This document shows, in pieces, positions 1-8,048 of a DNA stretch of 64,000 nucleotides (position 1 is the first letter of the stretch; every line of letters begins with the position of its first letter). The position numbers and the translations under genes are program-made. This stretch comes from Selenomonadales bacterium (lineage in GTDB: Bacteria > Bacillota > Negativicutes > Sporomusales > UBA7701). Location: NCBI GenBank assembly GCA_018434945.1, contig JAHDOI010000038.1, forward strand, positions 1 to 64,000, read 5' to 3'. The notes below the pieces were generated by a model. It had not been told where the DNA came from. It was given only the letters and a program-made list of their open reading frames with translations, and did no database searches.

Positions 1-37
1 CCCATTTGGTCTGTGTTTCCGTCCGTTCGCTGATCAT
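1..37 (-). CDS. 5' end of an unidentified protein (partial)
   Basis: Only 12 codons lie inside the window, reading leftward from an ATG at 37 to 35. The start is supported by an AGGAGG Shine-Dalgarno at 50-45 with seven bases of spacing. The N-terminus reads MISERTETQTKW, which is too short to assign a family. A strong hairpin followed by six T residues (90 to 52 on the minus strand) sits immediately upstream of the ribosome binding site, so the gene is either separated from metH by a terminator or controlled by it. Confidence 0.55.
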   Translation of the reverse strand, partial: MISERTETQTKW

Positions 38-51
38 ATCGGTTCCTCCTC

Positions 52-90
52 AAAAAAGAATTCCCATGTACTTATTCGCCATGGGAATTC
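52..90 (-). terminator. intrinsic terminator or attenuator upstream of the partial gene
   Basis: An 11-bp perfect inverted repeat (80-90 with 58-68, GAATTCCCATG arms) encloses an 11-nt loop and is followed on the minus strand by six T residues at 57-52. It lies only a few bases before the ribosome binding site of the gene starting at 37. It could end the metH transcript or attenuate the next gene; the sequence alone does not decide. Confidence 0.65.
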
Positions 91-140
91 AAAAATCATT
101 TTCCGCTATTTAACTTCTTGGGACTTTTAAAACAACCTGA

Positions 141-164
141 AGCCTGCCGAAAGGCAGGCTTTTT
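141..164 (+). terminator. Rho-independent terminator-like hairpin
   Basis: AGCCTGCC and GGCAGGCT arms with a GAAA loop are followed by a T run at 160-164, so it is oriented for plus-strand transcription. No plus-strand gene lies upstream in the window. The same stem recurs at 63841-63860. Confidence 0.5.
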
Positions 165-177
165 CGTCCCATTGCCG

Positions 178-300
178 GAAGGGGCCTAGAAGGCTCCAGA
201 TGCAAGGCGCGCCGGAAGAGCGCGCTGCGCGCGTACTCGGTGCGTACGCTAGCAAGCGCTCTGAGGAGCAACGCCGCAGATGGACTTTCTAGGCCCCTTC
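178..300 (-). repeat. intergenic palindromic repeat, copy 1
   Basis: The element begins and ends with a perfect 14-bp terminal inverted repeat (178-191 with 287-300). On the minus strand it contains the shared arm CCATCTGCGGCG, a central CGTACG...GTACGC core and the closing arm GCATCTGGA. It starts a few bases after the metH stop codon and has the same orientation as metH. Five related copies occur in this window. Confidence 0.85.
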
Positions 301-303
301 CCC

Positions 304-2667
304 TTATTTGCCTACAAACCTCTTGGCGATATTCACCGCCTCCACCCCATTCCCCGCATATGCGTCCGCAGCGGCCTGGGCGGCGTACTCAGCCGTGAGC
401 ACCGCACCGCCGACGATCGTGCGTGCCGTGACGCCGGCCGCCTTCAGGGCGGCCACCGCGATATCGATCTGGGGCATTGTCGTCGTCATCAGGGCGCACA
501 GGCCGACGACATCGGCCTTTTCTTCCCGGGCTGCCGCCACGATCGCCTCGGACGTCACGTCCTTGCCGAGGTCGACGACCCGAAAGCCGTTGTTTTCCAT
601 CAGCGCGGCAACGATGTTCTTACCGAGATCGTGGATGTCGCCCCTGACGGTGGCCAGCACTACCGTGCCCAGGCTGTCGGCGCGGTGGGCCGGCAGCGCT
701 TCTTTGAGCGCCAGGAAGGCCGCCCGCATCGTTTCCGCCGCCAGCATCACCTGCGGCAGGAAGCAGCGACCTTTGCCGAAAGCTTCGCCGACTTCGTTCA
801 TGGCCGCAGTAAGGCCCTGGTCGGTGATGGCCAGCGGGCTGTGACCCTCGGCCAGCGCCTGACGCACCAAGGCGGCGACCGCTTCCTTCTGACCGCTGGT
901 CACGGCTTGTTTCACAGCCGCCAGAACGTCGTCCGGCTGTGCCGGCGCGGCCGCGGGCCCGGCGGCGACGCCGGCGTTTACGGTGCTGTAAGCCCGGCCC
1001 TGGGGGTCGTGGCCGAGAAGAGCGGCGGTGGCGCTCAGCATATCGCGCATCGCCGGATCGTAAGGGTTGAGTATCGGTGCGTCCAGGCCGGCGTCGAGCG
1101 CCATGGCGCAGAACGCGGCGTTCATGAGGTCGCGGCGCGGCAGGCCGTACGATACGTTGCTCAGCCCCATGACCGCGGGGTAGCCGAAGTGACGGCGGTA
1201 AGCGCGCAGCGTTGCCAGCGTTTCTGTGGCGGCGGAAGCATCGGCGGCCACCGTCAGCACCAGCGGGTCGAGCAGCAGGTCCTTGGGGCGGAGGCCGGCC
1301 GCCAATGCAGCGGCGACGATATCGCCGGCGATCTTGACCCGCTCTTCGGCCGTGGCCGGCACGCCGCCGGGGGCGATCGGCAGGCAGAGCACAGCCGCGC
1401 CGTACTTTTTCGCCAGCGGCAGGAACTGTTCGAGCCGCTCCGGTTCAGCCGAGACCGAGTTGATCAACGCCCGGCCGGGGAAGGCTTTCAACCCTGCTTC
1501 TAAAGCGCCGGCGTCGGTCGTGTCGATGGCCAGCGGCACATCGACGAGCACCGAAAGCTCTGTTACCGCCGTGGCCATTGCGGCAGCCTGGTCGATGCCG
1601 GGCACACCCATGTTGACATCGAGCACTTTCGCCCCTGCCTTGACCTGCTCCAGCGCCTCCCGTTTAACTGCGGCGAAGCTACCCTCGCGGATCTCGGCGG
1701 CCAGCGCTTTGCGGCCGGTGGGGTTGATACGCTCGCCGATAAGCACCGTCGGCAGACCGGCGCCGAGGTAGACCGTCTGGCTGCGGCTGGTCAGCGCGGT
1801 GCGCGCATCATTGATCCTCACGGCGGGGTTTATCCCATCGAGAGCGGCCTTGACCGCTTTGATGTGTTCGGGGGTTGTCCCGCAGCAGCCGCCCAGGTAT
1901 GTGGCGCCGGCGGCGACCAGTTTCGGTGTCCACTTGCCCATTTCGGCGGGACTCATCGGGAAAACCGTTTGGCCGTTGACCAGCTCAGGCATGCCGGCGT
2001 TCGGCTGCACACTGACCGGCAGACTGCAGGCGGCCGCCAGTTCCGCCACCACTGGCAGCAACTGGGCGGGCCCGAGCGAGCAGTTGGCGCCGATGATGTC
2101 CGCTCCCATCGCCTCGAGCACGACCGCCGCCGTGCGCGGATCGGTGCCTGTGAGGGTTCGGCCGTCGGCCCCGAACGATAACTGGCAGACGACCGGTTTG
2201 GCTGTCGCCGTCTTGGCGGCCAGCAGCGCCGCCCGCATCTCCTGGATATCGATGACCGTCTCGATTATGACCATATCCACACCGGCTGCGTCAAGGGCGG
2301 AAATCTGCTCGTAATATACATCGTAGGCGGTGTCGAAGGACAGTTCGCCCAGCGGGGTGATGAATTTGCCGGTCGGGCCCACCGAGCCGGCGACTTTCGT
2401 GGTAGGCCCGCAAGCGGCGCGGGCCGCCGCCACCGCCGCGGCGTTGAGCTCGGCGACCCGGTCTTCCAGGCCGTAATGGCTAAGCTTGATGCGGTTGGCG
2501 CCGAATGTGTTCGTCTCGATGATATCGGCGCCGCTTTCCACATATTTTTGGTGGATTGCCGTCACCGCCGCCGGGTTTTCCACGCTCCAGAGCTCCGGGC
2601 AGTCTCCCGGCGCCAGACCCGCCTGCTGCAGCATCGTCCCCATAGCGCCGTCGAATACTAAAATCAT
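304..2667 (-). CDS. metH: Cobalamin-dependent methionine synthase lacking the activation domain
   Basis: This cytosolic enzyme transfers the methyl group of methyltetrahydrofolate to homocysteine via cobalamin, making methionine. The 787-residue product has an N-terminal homocysteine methyltransferase domain with zinc ligands in GANCS (Cys about 196) and GGCC (about 261-262), a pterin-binding domain starting near GERINPTG (about 311), and a C-terminal B12 domain with DIHDLGKN (His about 679, the lower cobalt ligand). The C-terminal reactivation domain of full-length MetH is missing; the upstream gene supplies it, and the two genes overlap as ATGA. The start at 2667 was chosen over an upstream in-frame ATG because AAGGGAG lies eight bases before it and the protein then begins MILVFDGAMGTML, as is usual. 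Expression probably depends on the SAM riboswitch at 3405-3504. Fusion order and motifs make a corrinoid methyltransferase of other specificity unlikely. Confidence 0.92.
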   Translation of the reverse strand: MILVFDGAMGTMLQQAGLAPGDCPELWSVENPAAVTAIHQKYVESGADIIETNTFGANRIKLSHYGLEDRVAELNAAAVAAARAACGPTTKVAGSVGPTGKFITPLGELSFDTAYDVYYEQISALDAAGVDMVIIETVIDIQEMRAALLAAKTATAKPVVCQLSFGADGRTLTGTDPRTAAVVLEAMGADIIGANCSLGPAQLLPVVAELAAACSLPVSVQPNAGMPELVNGQTVFPMSPAEMGKWTPKLVAAGATYLGGCCGTTPEHIKAVKAALDGINPAVRINDARTALTSRSQTVYLGAGLPTVLIGERINPTGRKALAAEIREGSFAAVKREALEQVKAGAKVLDVNMGVPGIDQAAAMATAVTELSVLVDVPLAIDTTDAGALEAGLKAFPGRALINSVSAEPERLEQFLPLAKKYGAAVLCLPIAPGGVPATAEERVKIAGDIVAAALAAGLRPKDLLLDPLVLTVAADASAATETLATLRAYRRHFGYPAVMGLSNVSYGLPRRDLMNAAFCAMALDAGLDAPILNPYDPAMRDMLSATAALLGHDPQGRAYSTVNAGVAAGPAAAPAQPDDVLAAVKQAVTSGQKEAVAALVRQALAEGHSPLAITDQGLTAAMNEVGEAFGKGRCFLPQVMLAAETMRAAFLALKEALPAHRADSLGTVVLATVRGDIHDLGKNIVAALMENNGFRVVDLGKDVTSEAIVAAAREEKADVVGLCALMTTTMPQIDIAVAALKAAGVTARTIVGGAVLTAEYAAQAAADAYAGNGVEAVNIAKRFVGK

Positions 2668-3359
2668 TGCGACAACTCCCTTCTGGCTATACAGTCTTTT
2701 TGCGGACAGCCGGCGCAGCCGTTTTCGCCGCACGAGCGCTTGTTATTCTCTTCCGCCGGGGCGAGCCCGATTAGCGCGGTAACCGACTTGCGCGGCACCA
2801 GCATGCAACTTGGCGTGGCCGCCAGCGCGATGTGGCCGCCGTCCGCCAGCGCGACCATGGCCGGCTGATCGGTGATAGCCCAGTCGCCGTAGCCGGGGCT
2901 GAAGCGGCTTTTGGCCTTCAGGCCGCGCCGCGCGGCCTTGTCGGCGATATAGGCGTTCGCGGCGTCGGCCGCCTGCTCCACCGCCGCCGTTCCCGCGGCG
3001 TCGAGCAGCAGGCCGGCGGTGTATTCTCCGGCGGCGAAAAGGCGCGAGACCTCTTCCTCCAGCGCCGCCCCGATGGTGACTGCCAGCACCGCCGCCTCCC
3101 CCGCCCCGGCCAGATGGCCGCGGACCTTTTCGCCTGCGAGGCGCAGCGGTGTCGGCGCGGCGATCGTACCTGTCGCCGGGTCGTATGGGTAGATGTTCCA
3201 CGCCGCCCGCGGTCGGGAAAGCAGCAGCGCCTCGTCGCAGGCGGTGTCGAGGAGCTGTTCCGGGAAGGCGGCCGCACACTTGAGGCCGGCGTAACGGCGG
3301 GCTTCTTCCTTATCGATTTTCGTCAGCGGCGGGTTATACGTTTGCATTGAGCCCTCCAT
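2664..3359 (-). CDS. MetH reactivation-domain protein (vitamin B12-dependent methionine synthase activation domain)
   Basis: This 231-residue protein resembles the free-standing form of the MetH activation domain, which binds SAM and reductively remethylates oxidised cobalamin. Family-like features are the FSPGYGDW segment, TPSCMLVPRKSVTALIGL near the C-terminus, and a terminal Cys cluster (C-x4-C-x2-C-x4-C) ending in CIARRELSQ. It is the first gene of the operon and overlaps metH by four bases. The ATG at 3359 has AAAGGAGG nine bases upstream; that site is the 3' arm of the riboswitch terminator, so terminator folding would also hide it. An alternative ATG at 3347 has GGAGGG close upstream and cannot be excluded. 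Confidence 0.85.
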   Translation of the reverse strand: MEGSMQTYNPPLTKIDKEEARRYAGLKCAAAFPEQLLDTACDEALLLSRPRAAWNIYPYDPATGTIAAPTPLRLAGEKVRGHLAGAGEAAVLAVTIGAALEEEVSRLFAAGEYTAGLLLDAAGTAAVEQAADAANAYIADKAARRGLKAKSRFSPGYGDWAITDQPAMVALADGGHIALAATPSCMLVPRKSVTALIGLAPAEENNKRSCGENGCAGCPQKDCIARRELSQ

Positions 3360-3361
3360 GA

Positions 3362-3390
3362 ACAAGAACCTCCTTTCCACAGAAAGGAGG
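3362..3390 (-). terminator. Terminator of the SAM riboswitch expression platform
   Basis: On the minus strand CCTCCTTTC (3390-3382), loop TGTG and GAAAGGAGG (3377-3369) are followed by TTCTTGTT. The 3' arm contains the Shine-Dalgarno of the downstream gene, so the hairpin can act on transcription and on translation. Confidence 0.8.
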
Positions 3391-3404
3391 TCAATTTGCC
3401 CGTC

Positions 3405-3504
3405 CTCTCATCTGCCGGGGTTTCCCCCGCTGGATTTGGCACCACTGCACATGGCCGGTTGCCGGGCGTCATTGGGCCAGTCCCTCAGCCGCTCGCGATA
3501 AGAG
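3405..3504 (-). promoter_or_regulatory. SAM-I (S-box) riboswitch
   Basis: Minus-strand reading gives the S-box hallmarks in order: CTCTTATC for P1, GAGGGACTGGCCC, ATGACGCCCGGCAACC, GTGCCAAATCCAGC, and GATGAGAG closing P1. P1 arms are 3504-3497 and 3412-3405. The terminator follows about 15 bases later, and the controlled operon makes methionine, the SAM precursor, as expected for a SAM-repressed switch. Confidence 0.95.
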
Positions 3505-3525
3505 CTAAATATAACGTTACTGCTA

Positions 3526-3554
3526 ATAATAGCCTACCCCAAAATATCTGTCAA
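3526..3554 (-). promoter_or_regulatory. Sigma-70-type promoter of the metH operon
   Basis: TTGACA (3554-3549) and TATTAT (3531-3526) are separated by exactly 17 bases on the minus strand, just upstream of the SAM riboswitch. Confidence 0.85.
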
Positions 3555-3690
3555 GACTGCCGGTTTTTGTTAGTTTTCTTGTCGTTTTTTGACGGCGGTA
3601 AAAATATTCTCCCCGGGAAGCGGCAGGAAATTACCATTAAATTGTTGAATGAGTTAAACCTGACTTTCATAAACTTTTGAGGTGAAGATC

Positions 3691-4452
3691 GTGGTAAAAG
3701 TAATTGCCATAGCCAACCAAAAAGGCGGTGTGGGCAAAACGACGACCGCCGTTAACCTGAGCGCCTGCCTGGCAGAGCTTGGCAAGAAGGTGCTGCTTGT
3801 CGACAGCGACCCTCAGGGCAACTCCACAAGCGGCCTGGGGTTCAACAAAGCCGCCATCAAGCGGTGCGCCTACGACGCCCTCGTCAACGATATCCCGGTC
3901 GAATCGGTCGTCCAGCCCACCCAGATTTCCGGCCTCTCCCTCCTCCCCGCCACCATCCAGCTGGCCGGTGCGGAGATCGAGCTCGTCGCGGTGCTGTCGC
4001 GGGAGACTCGCCTCAAGAAGGTGCTCGACAAGGCCAAGTACAGCTACGATTACGTCATCATCGACTGCCCGCCGTCCTTGGGGCTGCTGACCATCAATGC
4101 CCTTACGGCCGCCAACTCGGTTATCATCCCCATCCAGTGCGAATTCTACGCCCTCGAAGGATTGACCCAGCTGATGAACACCATTTCCCTTGTGCAGAAG
4201 AACCTCAATCCCGGCCTTACGCTCGAAGGGGTGGTGCTAACGATGTTCGACGCCCGCACCAACCTGTCCATCCAGGTGGTCGACGAAGTTAAGAGCCACC
4301 TGCGCCATAAAGTCTACCAGACGATCATTCCCCGCAATGTGCGGCTGAGCGAGGCGCCGAGTCATGGCCAGCCGGTCATCAGATACGACCCCAAGTCCAA
4401 AGGAGCGGAAGTATACTTCGATCTAGCGAAAGAGGTGATCGGCGATGACTAA
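3691..4452 (+). CDS. parA: Chromosome partitioning ATPase ParA/Soj
   Basis: ParA is a Walker-type ATPase that works with ParB and parS in origin segregation and, in spore formers, in regulating replication initiation. The 253-residue product starts MVKVIAIANQKGGVGKTTTAVNL, with the deviant Walker A KGGVGKTT, a DSDPQGN switch region and IIDCPPSLG as Walker B. The GTG at 3691 was preferred over the GTG at 3682 because GAGGTG at 3679-3684 gives correct spacing and the N-terminus then matches the family. It overlaps parB by eight bases. Confidence 0.95.
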   Translation: MVKVIAIANQKGGVGKTTTAVNLSACLAELGKKVLLVDSDPQGNSTSGLGFNKAAIKRCAYDALVNDIPVESVVQPTQISGLSLLPATIQLAGAEIELVAVLSRETRLKKVLDKAKYSYDYVIIDCPPSLGLLTINALTAANSVIIPIQCEFYALEGLTQLMNTISLVQKNLNPGLTLEGVVLTMFDARTNLSIQVVDEVKSHLRHKVYQTIIPRNVRLSEAPSHGQPVIRYDPKSKGAEVYFDLAKEVIGDD

Positions 4453-5326
4453 ACGAGGTTTAGGGCGCGGCTTAGGCGCCTTTTTTGCTCCCGGCGAGGA
4501 CGAGCCGCGCGACGAGATCGCCGTCAAAGCGATCGTCCCCAACAAGTTCCAGCCGCGGCGGGTGTTCGACCAGGACGCGCTGACCGAACTTGCCCAGTCG
4601 ATCAAGCAGCATGGTGTTATCCAGCCTATCCTTGTGCGGAAATCACTGACCGGCTATGAACTGGTCGCCGGCGAACGCCGCTGGCGGGCCGCCCAGATGG
4701 TCGGCCTGGAAGTAATCCCCGCCGTCGTCAGAGAATACACCGACGGCGAGATGACGGAAATCGCCCTGATCGAAAATCTCCAGCGGGAGAACCTCAACCC
4801 TATCGAGGAAGCACTGGCCTATAAGCGCCTAATGGACGAATTCGCCCTTACCCAGGAAGAGGTCGCCCGCAAAATCGGCCGCAGCCGCCCGTTGATCGCC
4901 AACACCGTTCGCCTCCTGAACCTCGCACCGGCCGTCCAGGAGCATGTTTCACGTGGAACATTGACGACTGGCCAGGTCCGCCCCCTGCTCGCCCTCGAGA
5001 GCCACGAGCTCCAGGTGGAAGCGGGCGAGACCATCATCGAGGAGGACCTCTCGGCCCGCGACGCCGAGGAACTTGTCCGTCGCCTGCTGAAAGAGCCGCG
5101 GACTCCTAAGGCGAAAAAACAGGAACCACGCGAACTATTCCTGACCGAAGCCGAGGAGCGCCTGAAAATGGCTCTCGGCACCCAGGTCAAGATCAAGCCA
5201 GGCAAAATGCGGAGCAAGATAGAAATTGAGTATTATTCGGCCGACGACCTTGAACGGATTATCGAATCGCTGACCGTGCGCGAGCAGGCTGCGGCGACGC
5301 GGCCCCGCGGGCCGATGGTGGTGTAA
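4445..5326 (+). CDS. parB: Chromosome partitioning protein ParB/Spo0J
   Basis: ParB binds parS, spreads and loads condensin near the origin. The 293-residue protein has the N-terminal MTKRGLGRGLGAFF tail, a ParB/Srx CTPase domain with GERRWRA (about 77-83), a helix-turn-helix region around EEVARKIGRSRPLIAN (about 140-155) and a C-terminal dimerisation region. It overlaps parA and has an AGAGGTG ribosome binding site. One parS site lies inside the gene and another directly after its stop codon. Confidence 0.95.
   Translation: MTKRGLGRGLGAFFAPGEDEPRDEIAVKAIVPNKFQPRRVFDQDALTELAQSIKQHGVIQPILVRKSLTGYELVAGERRWRAAQMVGLEVIPAVVREYTDGEMTEIALIENLQRENLNPIEEALAYKRLMDEFALTQEEVARKIGRSRPLIANTVRLLNLAPAVQEHVSRGTLTTGQVRPLLALESHELQVEAGETIIEEDLSARDAEELVRRLLKEPRTPKAKKQEPRELFLTEAEERLKMALGTQVKIKPGKMRSKIEIEYYSADDLERIIESLTVREQAAATRPRGPMVV
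4945..4960. promoter_or_regulatory. parS site inside parB
   Basis: TGTTTCACGTGGAACA differs from the 16-bp parS consensus TGTTTCACGTGAAACA at one position. A parS site inside the ParB gene is also known from Bacillus subtilis. Confidence 0.88.
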
Positions 5327-5327
5327 C

Positions 5328-5343
5328 TGTTTCACGTGAAACA
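5328..5343. promoter_or_regulatory. parS site downstream of parB
   Basis: This is a perfect 16-bp palindrome matching TGTTTCACGTGAAACA, beginning two bases after the parB stop codon. Two parS sites 370 bp apart support an origin-proximal location. Confidence 0.95.
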
Positions 5344-5368
5344 TCACTGGGGACGGAGGTGAGGACTG

Positions 5369-6763
5369 ATGCGTCGCGACAAGGACCTACTCGGCGAGCG
5401 TGACTTGCCGGATGAAGCGTACTATGGCGTGCACACCCTGCGGGCGACGGAGAATTTTCCGCTGTCCGGCTACCGGGTCCACCCTCGTCTGATCGCCGCA
5501 GTCGCGCTTATCAAGAAGGCCGCCGCCGAGGTCAACGGCGAGCAGGGCTGCCTGCCTGCCGACATCGCCCGGGCCATCGCCCAGGCCGCCGACGAGGTTG
5601 TCGACGGCCGTTGGCATGATCAGTTCGTTGTCGACGCTCTTCAAGGCGGGGCCGGCACCTCCACCAATATGAACGTGAACGAAGTGCTCGCCAGCCGCGC
5701 CAACGAAATCCTCACCGGCGACAAAACCGGTCCCGTCCACCCCTTAGACCACGTCAACCTCCACCAGTCGACCAACGACGTCTACCCCACCGCCCTCCGC
5801 ATCGCCGCCGTCTGGCTGCTCCAGCCGCTGAGCGAGGCGTGCGCCGCCCTCCAGGCCGACCTCCAGGCCAAGGAGGCCGAATTCGCCGGCGTCATCAAGG
5901 TGGGCCGCACTCAGCTGCAGGACGCGTTGCCGATCATGCTCGGCCAGGAGTTCGGTGCCTGGGCGCAGGCGATCGCCCGCGACCGCTGGCGCCTTTATAA
6001 GGTGGAAGAACGCCTCCGCCAAACCAATCTCGGCGGCACGGCCGTCGGCACCGGTCTCAACGCCACGCCGAAATATATCCACGCCGTCAACGAACGGGTC
6101 CGCCAGTACGCCAGGATCGGACTGGCGCGAGCCGAGAATATGGTCGACGTCACCCAGAACGCCGACGTTTTTGTCGAAGTCTCCGGCCTTGTAAAAACCC
6201 TGGCCGTCAACCTAAGCAAAATCACCCATGACCTGCGGCTGCTTTCCTCGGGACCGCGTGCCGGGTTGGGCGAGATCGTCCTCCCCGAGATGCAGGCGGG
6301 TTCGTCAATAATGCCGGGCAAAGTCAACCCGGTTATTGCCGAGGCCGTCAACCAGGCGGCCTTTCACGTCATAGCCTCCGACATGGCCATCACCCTGGCC
6401 GCTCAATCGGGGCAGCTCGAGCTGAATGCCTTTCTGCCCCTAATCGCTCACCATCTGCTGGGCGCCATGGAGATCCTGACGAATTGTACCGTGATGCTCG
6501 GCAACCGGTGTGTAAAGGGCATCGCCGCCCGCCCCGAACGTTGCCGGCAACTCCTCGAAGGCAGCCTGGCCGCGGCCACCGCCCTTGTTCCCCACCTCGG
6601 CTATGACCGGGCTACCCAAGTGGCCCGCACCGCCTACGCCAGCGGCCGGACGGTTCGTGATGTCGTCAGGCAAGAGGGGCTCATGGGCGACGAAGCCCTG
6701 GACGCGATCTTCGAACCCGGCGCGCTTACCAGGCCGGGGATTGCCGGCAAGCCGGGCAAGTAG
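5369..6763 (+). CDS. aspA: Aspartate ammonia-lyase
   Basis: This is a 464-residue member of the fumarase/aspartase superfamily, which interconverts aspartate with fumarate and ammonia. The N-terminus (MRRDKDLLGERDLP...YYGVHTLRA.ENFPLSG) is typical of aspartases rather than class II fumarases, and the catalytic loop GSSIMPGKVNPV is intact at about 310-321. A GGAGGTGAGG site precedes the ATG. It lies 48 bp before hydF; aspA is commonly found among [FeFe]-hydrogenase maturation genes, where its ammonia-lyase activity has been suggested to support cofactor assembly. Fumarase activity is the main alternative. Confidence 0.85.
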   Translation: MRRDKDLLGERDLPDEAYYGVHTLRATENFPLSGYRVHPRLIAAVALIKKAAAEVNGEQGCLPADIARAIAQAADEVVDGRWHDQFVVDALQGGAGTSTNMNVNEVLASRANEILTGDKTGPVHPLDHVNLHQSTNDVYPTALRIAAVWLLQPLSEACAALQADLQAKEAEFAGVIKVGRTQLQDALPIMLGQEFGAWAQAIARDRWRLYKVEERLRQTNLGGTAVGTGLNATPKYIHAVNERVRQYARIGLARAENMVDVTQNADVFVEVSGLVKTLAVNLSKITHDLRLLSSGPRAGLGEIVLPEMQAGSSIMPGKVNPVIAEAVNQAAFHVIASDMAITLAAQSGQLELNAFLPLIAHHLLGAMEILTNCTVMLGNRCVKGIAARPERCRQLLEGSLAAATALVPHLGYDRATQVARTAYASGRTVRDVVRQEGLMGDEALDAIFEPGALTRPGIAGKPGK

Positions 6764-6811
6764 CGCTTGGGATAAACTGGCGGCAACCAGCAATAATAAG
6801 GAGAAGATACC

Positions 6812-8035
6812 ATGCAAGACACTCCGCGGGGGGCGCGCCTCCATATCGCCATCTTCGGCCGCCGCAACGCCGGCAAATCCAGCCTCATCAACGCGCTGAC
6901 CAACCAGGATATCGCCCTGGTCTCCGAGGTACCGGGCACGACAACCGATCCGGTCTACAAAGCGATGGAGATACTACCCCTCGGGCCAGTGGTCATCATC
7001 GACACAGCCGGCATCGACGACGTGGGTGACCTTGGGGCTCTCCGCGTCGAACGCACCTTCCAGGTACTCAATAAAACCGACCTCGCCGTCCTTGTCATCG
7101 AGCCGACTGACGGCGTGACCGACTACGAGCGCCAGCTCGCAGCCGACATCAGGAAACGCGGCATTCCTATCGTGGCTGTTGCTGCGAAGAGCGACCTCGG
7201 GCAAACCGCTCCCGCCGCCTTGGCCGCGTGGGGCGCGGATCTCGGCGAGCCTGTGCTGGCCGTCAGCGCCAAAAACGGCCAGGGTATCGAGGAACTAAAG
7301 CGGACCATAATCAAAAAAGCCCCCGACAACTGGGAAGGCCCGCCGGTTATCGGCGATCTCCTGAACCCAGGCGATACCGCGGTCCTCGTCGTCCCCATCG
7401 ACCTGGCCGCCCCCAAAGGCCGGCTCATCCTCCCCCAGGTGCAAACCATCCGCGACATCCTCGACCATGACGCTTACAGCGTCGTCGTCAAGGAGCGGGA
7501 ACTGCGCGAGGCCCTCGCCGGCCTGCGCCACAAACCGCGCATCGTCGTCACCGATTCCCAGGAATTCCTCAAAGCGGCTGCCGACACACCCGACGACGTC
7601 TGGCTGACTTCCTTCTCCATCCTCTTCGCCCGCTACAAGGGCGACCTCGAGACACTGGTCTCGGGGGCCAAGGCCATCGATAAGCTCAAGCCGGGCGACC
7701 GGGTCCTCATCTCCGAGGGCTGCACCCACCACCGGCAGGCCGACGACATCGGCCGGGTAAAGATCCCCCGCTGGCTGCGCCAGACGGTCGGCGGCGAACT
7801 TGCCTTCGAATGGGTTTCCGGGGGCGACTTCCCCCGCAACCTCGCCTCATTCAGTCTAATCGTCCACTGCGGCGCATGCATGCTCAACCGGCGGGAGATG
7901 CTCCACCGGCTGTCGGTGGCCCGCGAAAGCGGCGTACCGATTGTCAACTACGGCGTCCTAATTGCCTATATCCACGGTATCCTGCCCCGGGCGCTGGCCC
8001 CCTTCCCTGCCGCCCGGCTCATCCTCGACGACTGA
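6812..8035 (+). CDS. hydF: [FeFe] hydrogenase H-cluster maturation GTPase HydF
   Basis: HydF is the scaffold GTPase on which the 2Fe subcluster is assembled before transfer to HydA. The 407-residue protein has an N-terminal GTPase domain (GRRNAGKSSLIN P-loop, DTAG switch II, NKTD), a dimerisation domain, and a C-terminal cluster-binding domain with EGCTHH and HCGAC, the family cysteine and histidine ligands. AAGGAGA precedes the ATG. hydE, hydG and the hydrogenase itself are not in the window, so they must be elsewhere if present. Confidence 0.95.
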   Translation: MQDTPRGARLHIAIFGRRNAGKSSLINALTNQDIALVSEVPGTTTDPVYKAMEILPLGPVVIIDTAGIDDVGDLGALRVERTFQVLNKTDLAVLVIEPTDGVTDYERQLAADIRKRGIPIVAVAAKSDLGQTAPAALAAWGADLGEPVLAVSAKNGQGIEELKRTIIKKAPDNWEGPPVIGDLLNPGDTAVLVVPIDLAAPKGRLILPQVQTIRDILDHDAYSVVVKERELREALAGLRHKPRIVVTDSQEFLKAAADTPDDVWLTSFSILFARYKGDLETLVSGAKAIDKLKPGDRVLISEGCTHHRQADDIGRVKIPRWLRQTVGGELAFEWVSGGDFPRNLASFSLIVHCGACMLNRREMLHRLSVARESGVPIVNYGVLIAYIHGILPRALAPFPAARLILDD

Positions 8036-8048
8036 CGGGGGTGACTAC

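Noticed and set aside
304-2667. metH as a truncated pseudogene
   Set aside because: The missing activation domain is encoded by the adjoining overlapping gene, so this is a natural split enzyme.
5369-6763. Class II fumarase
   Set aside because: The N-terminus and the hydF context match aspartase; fumarase activity cannot be fully excluded.
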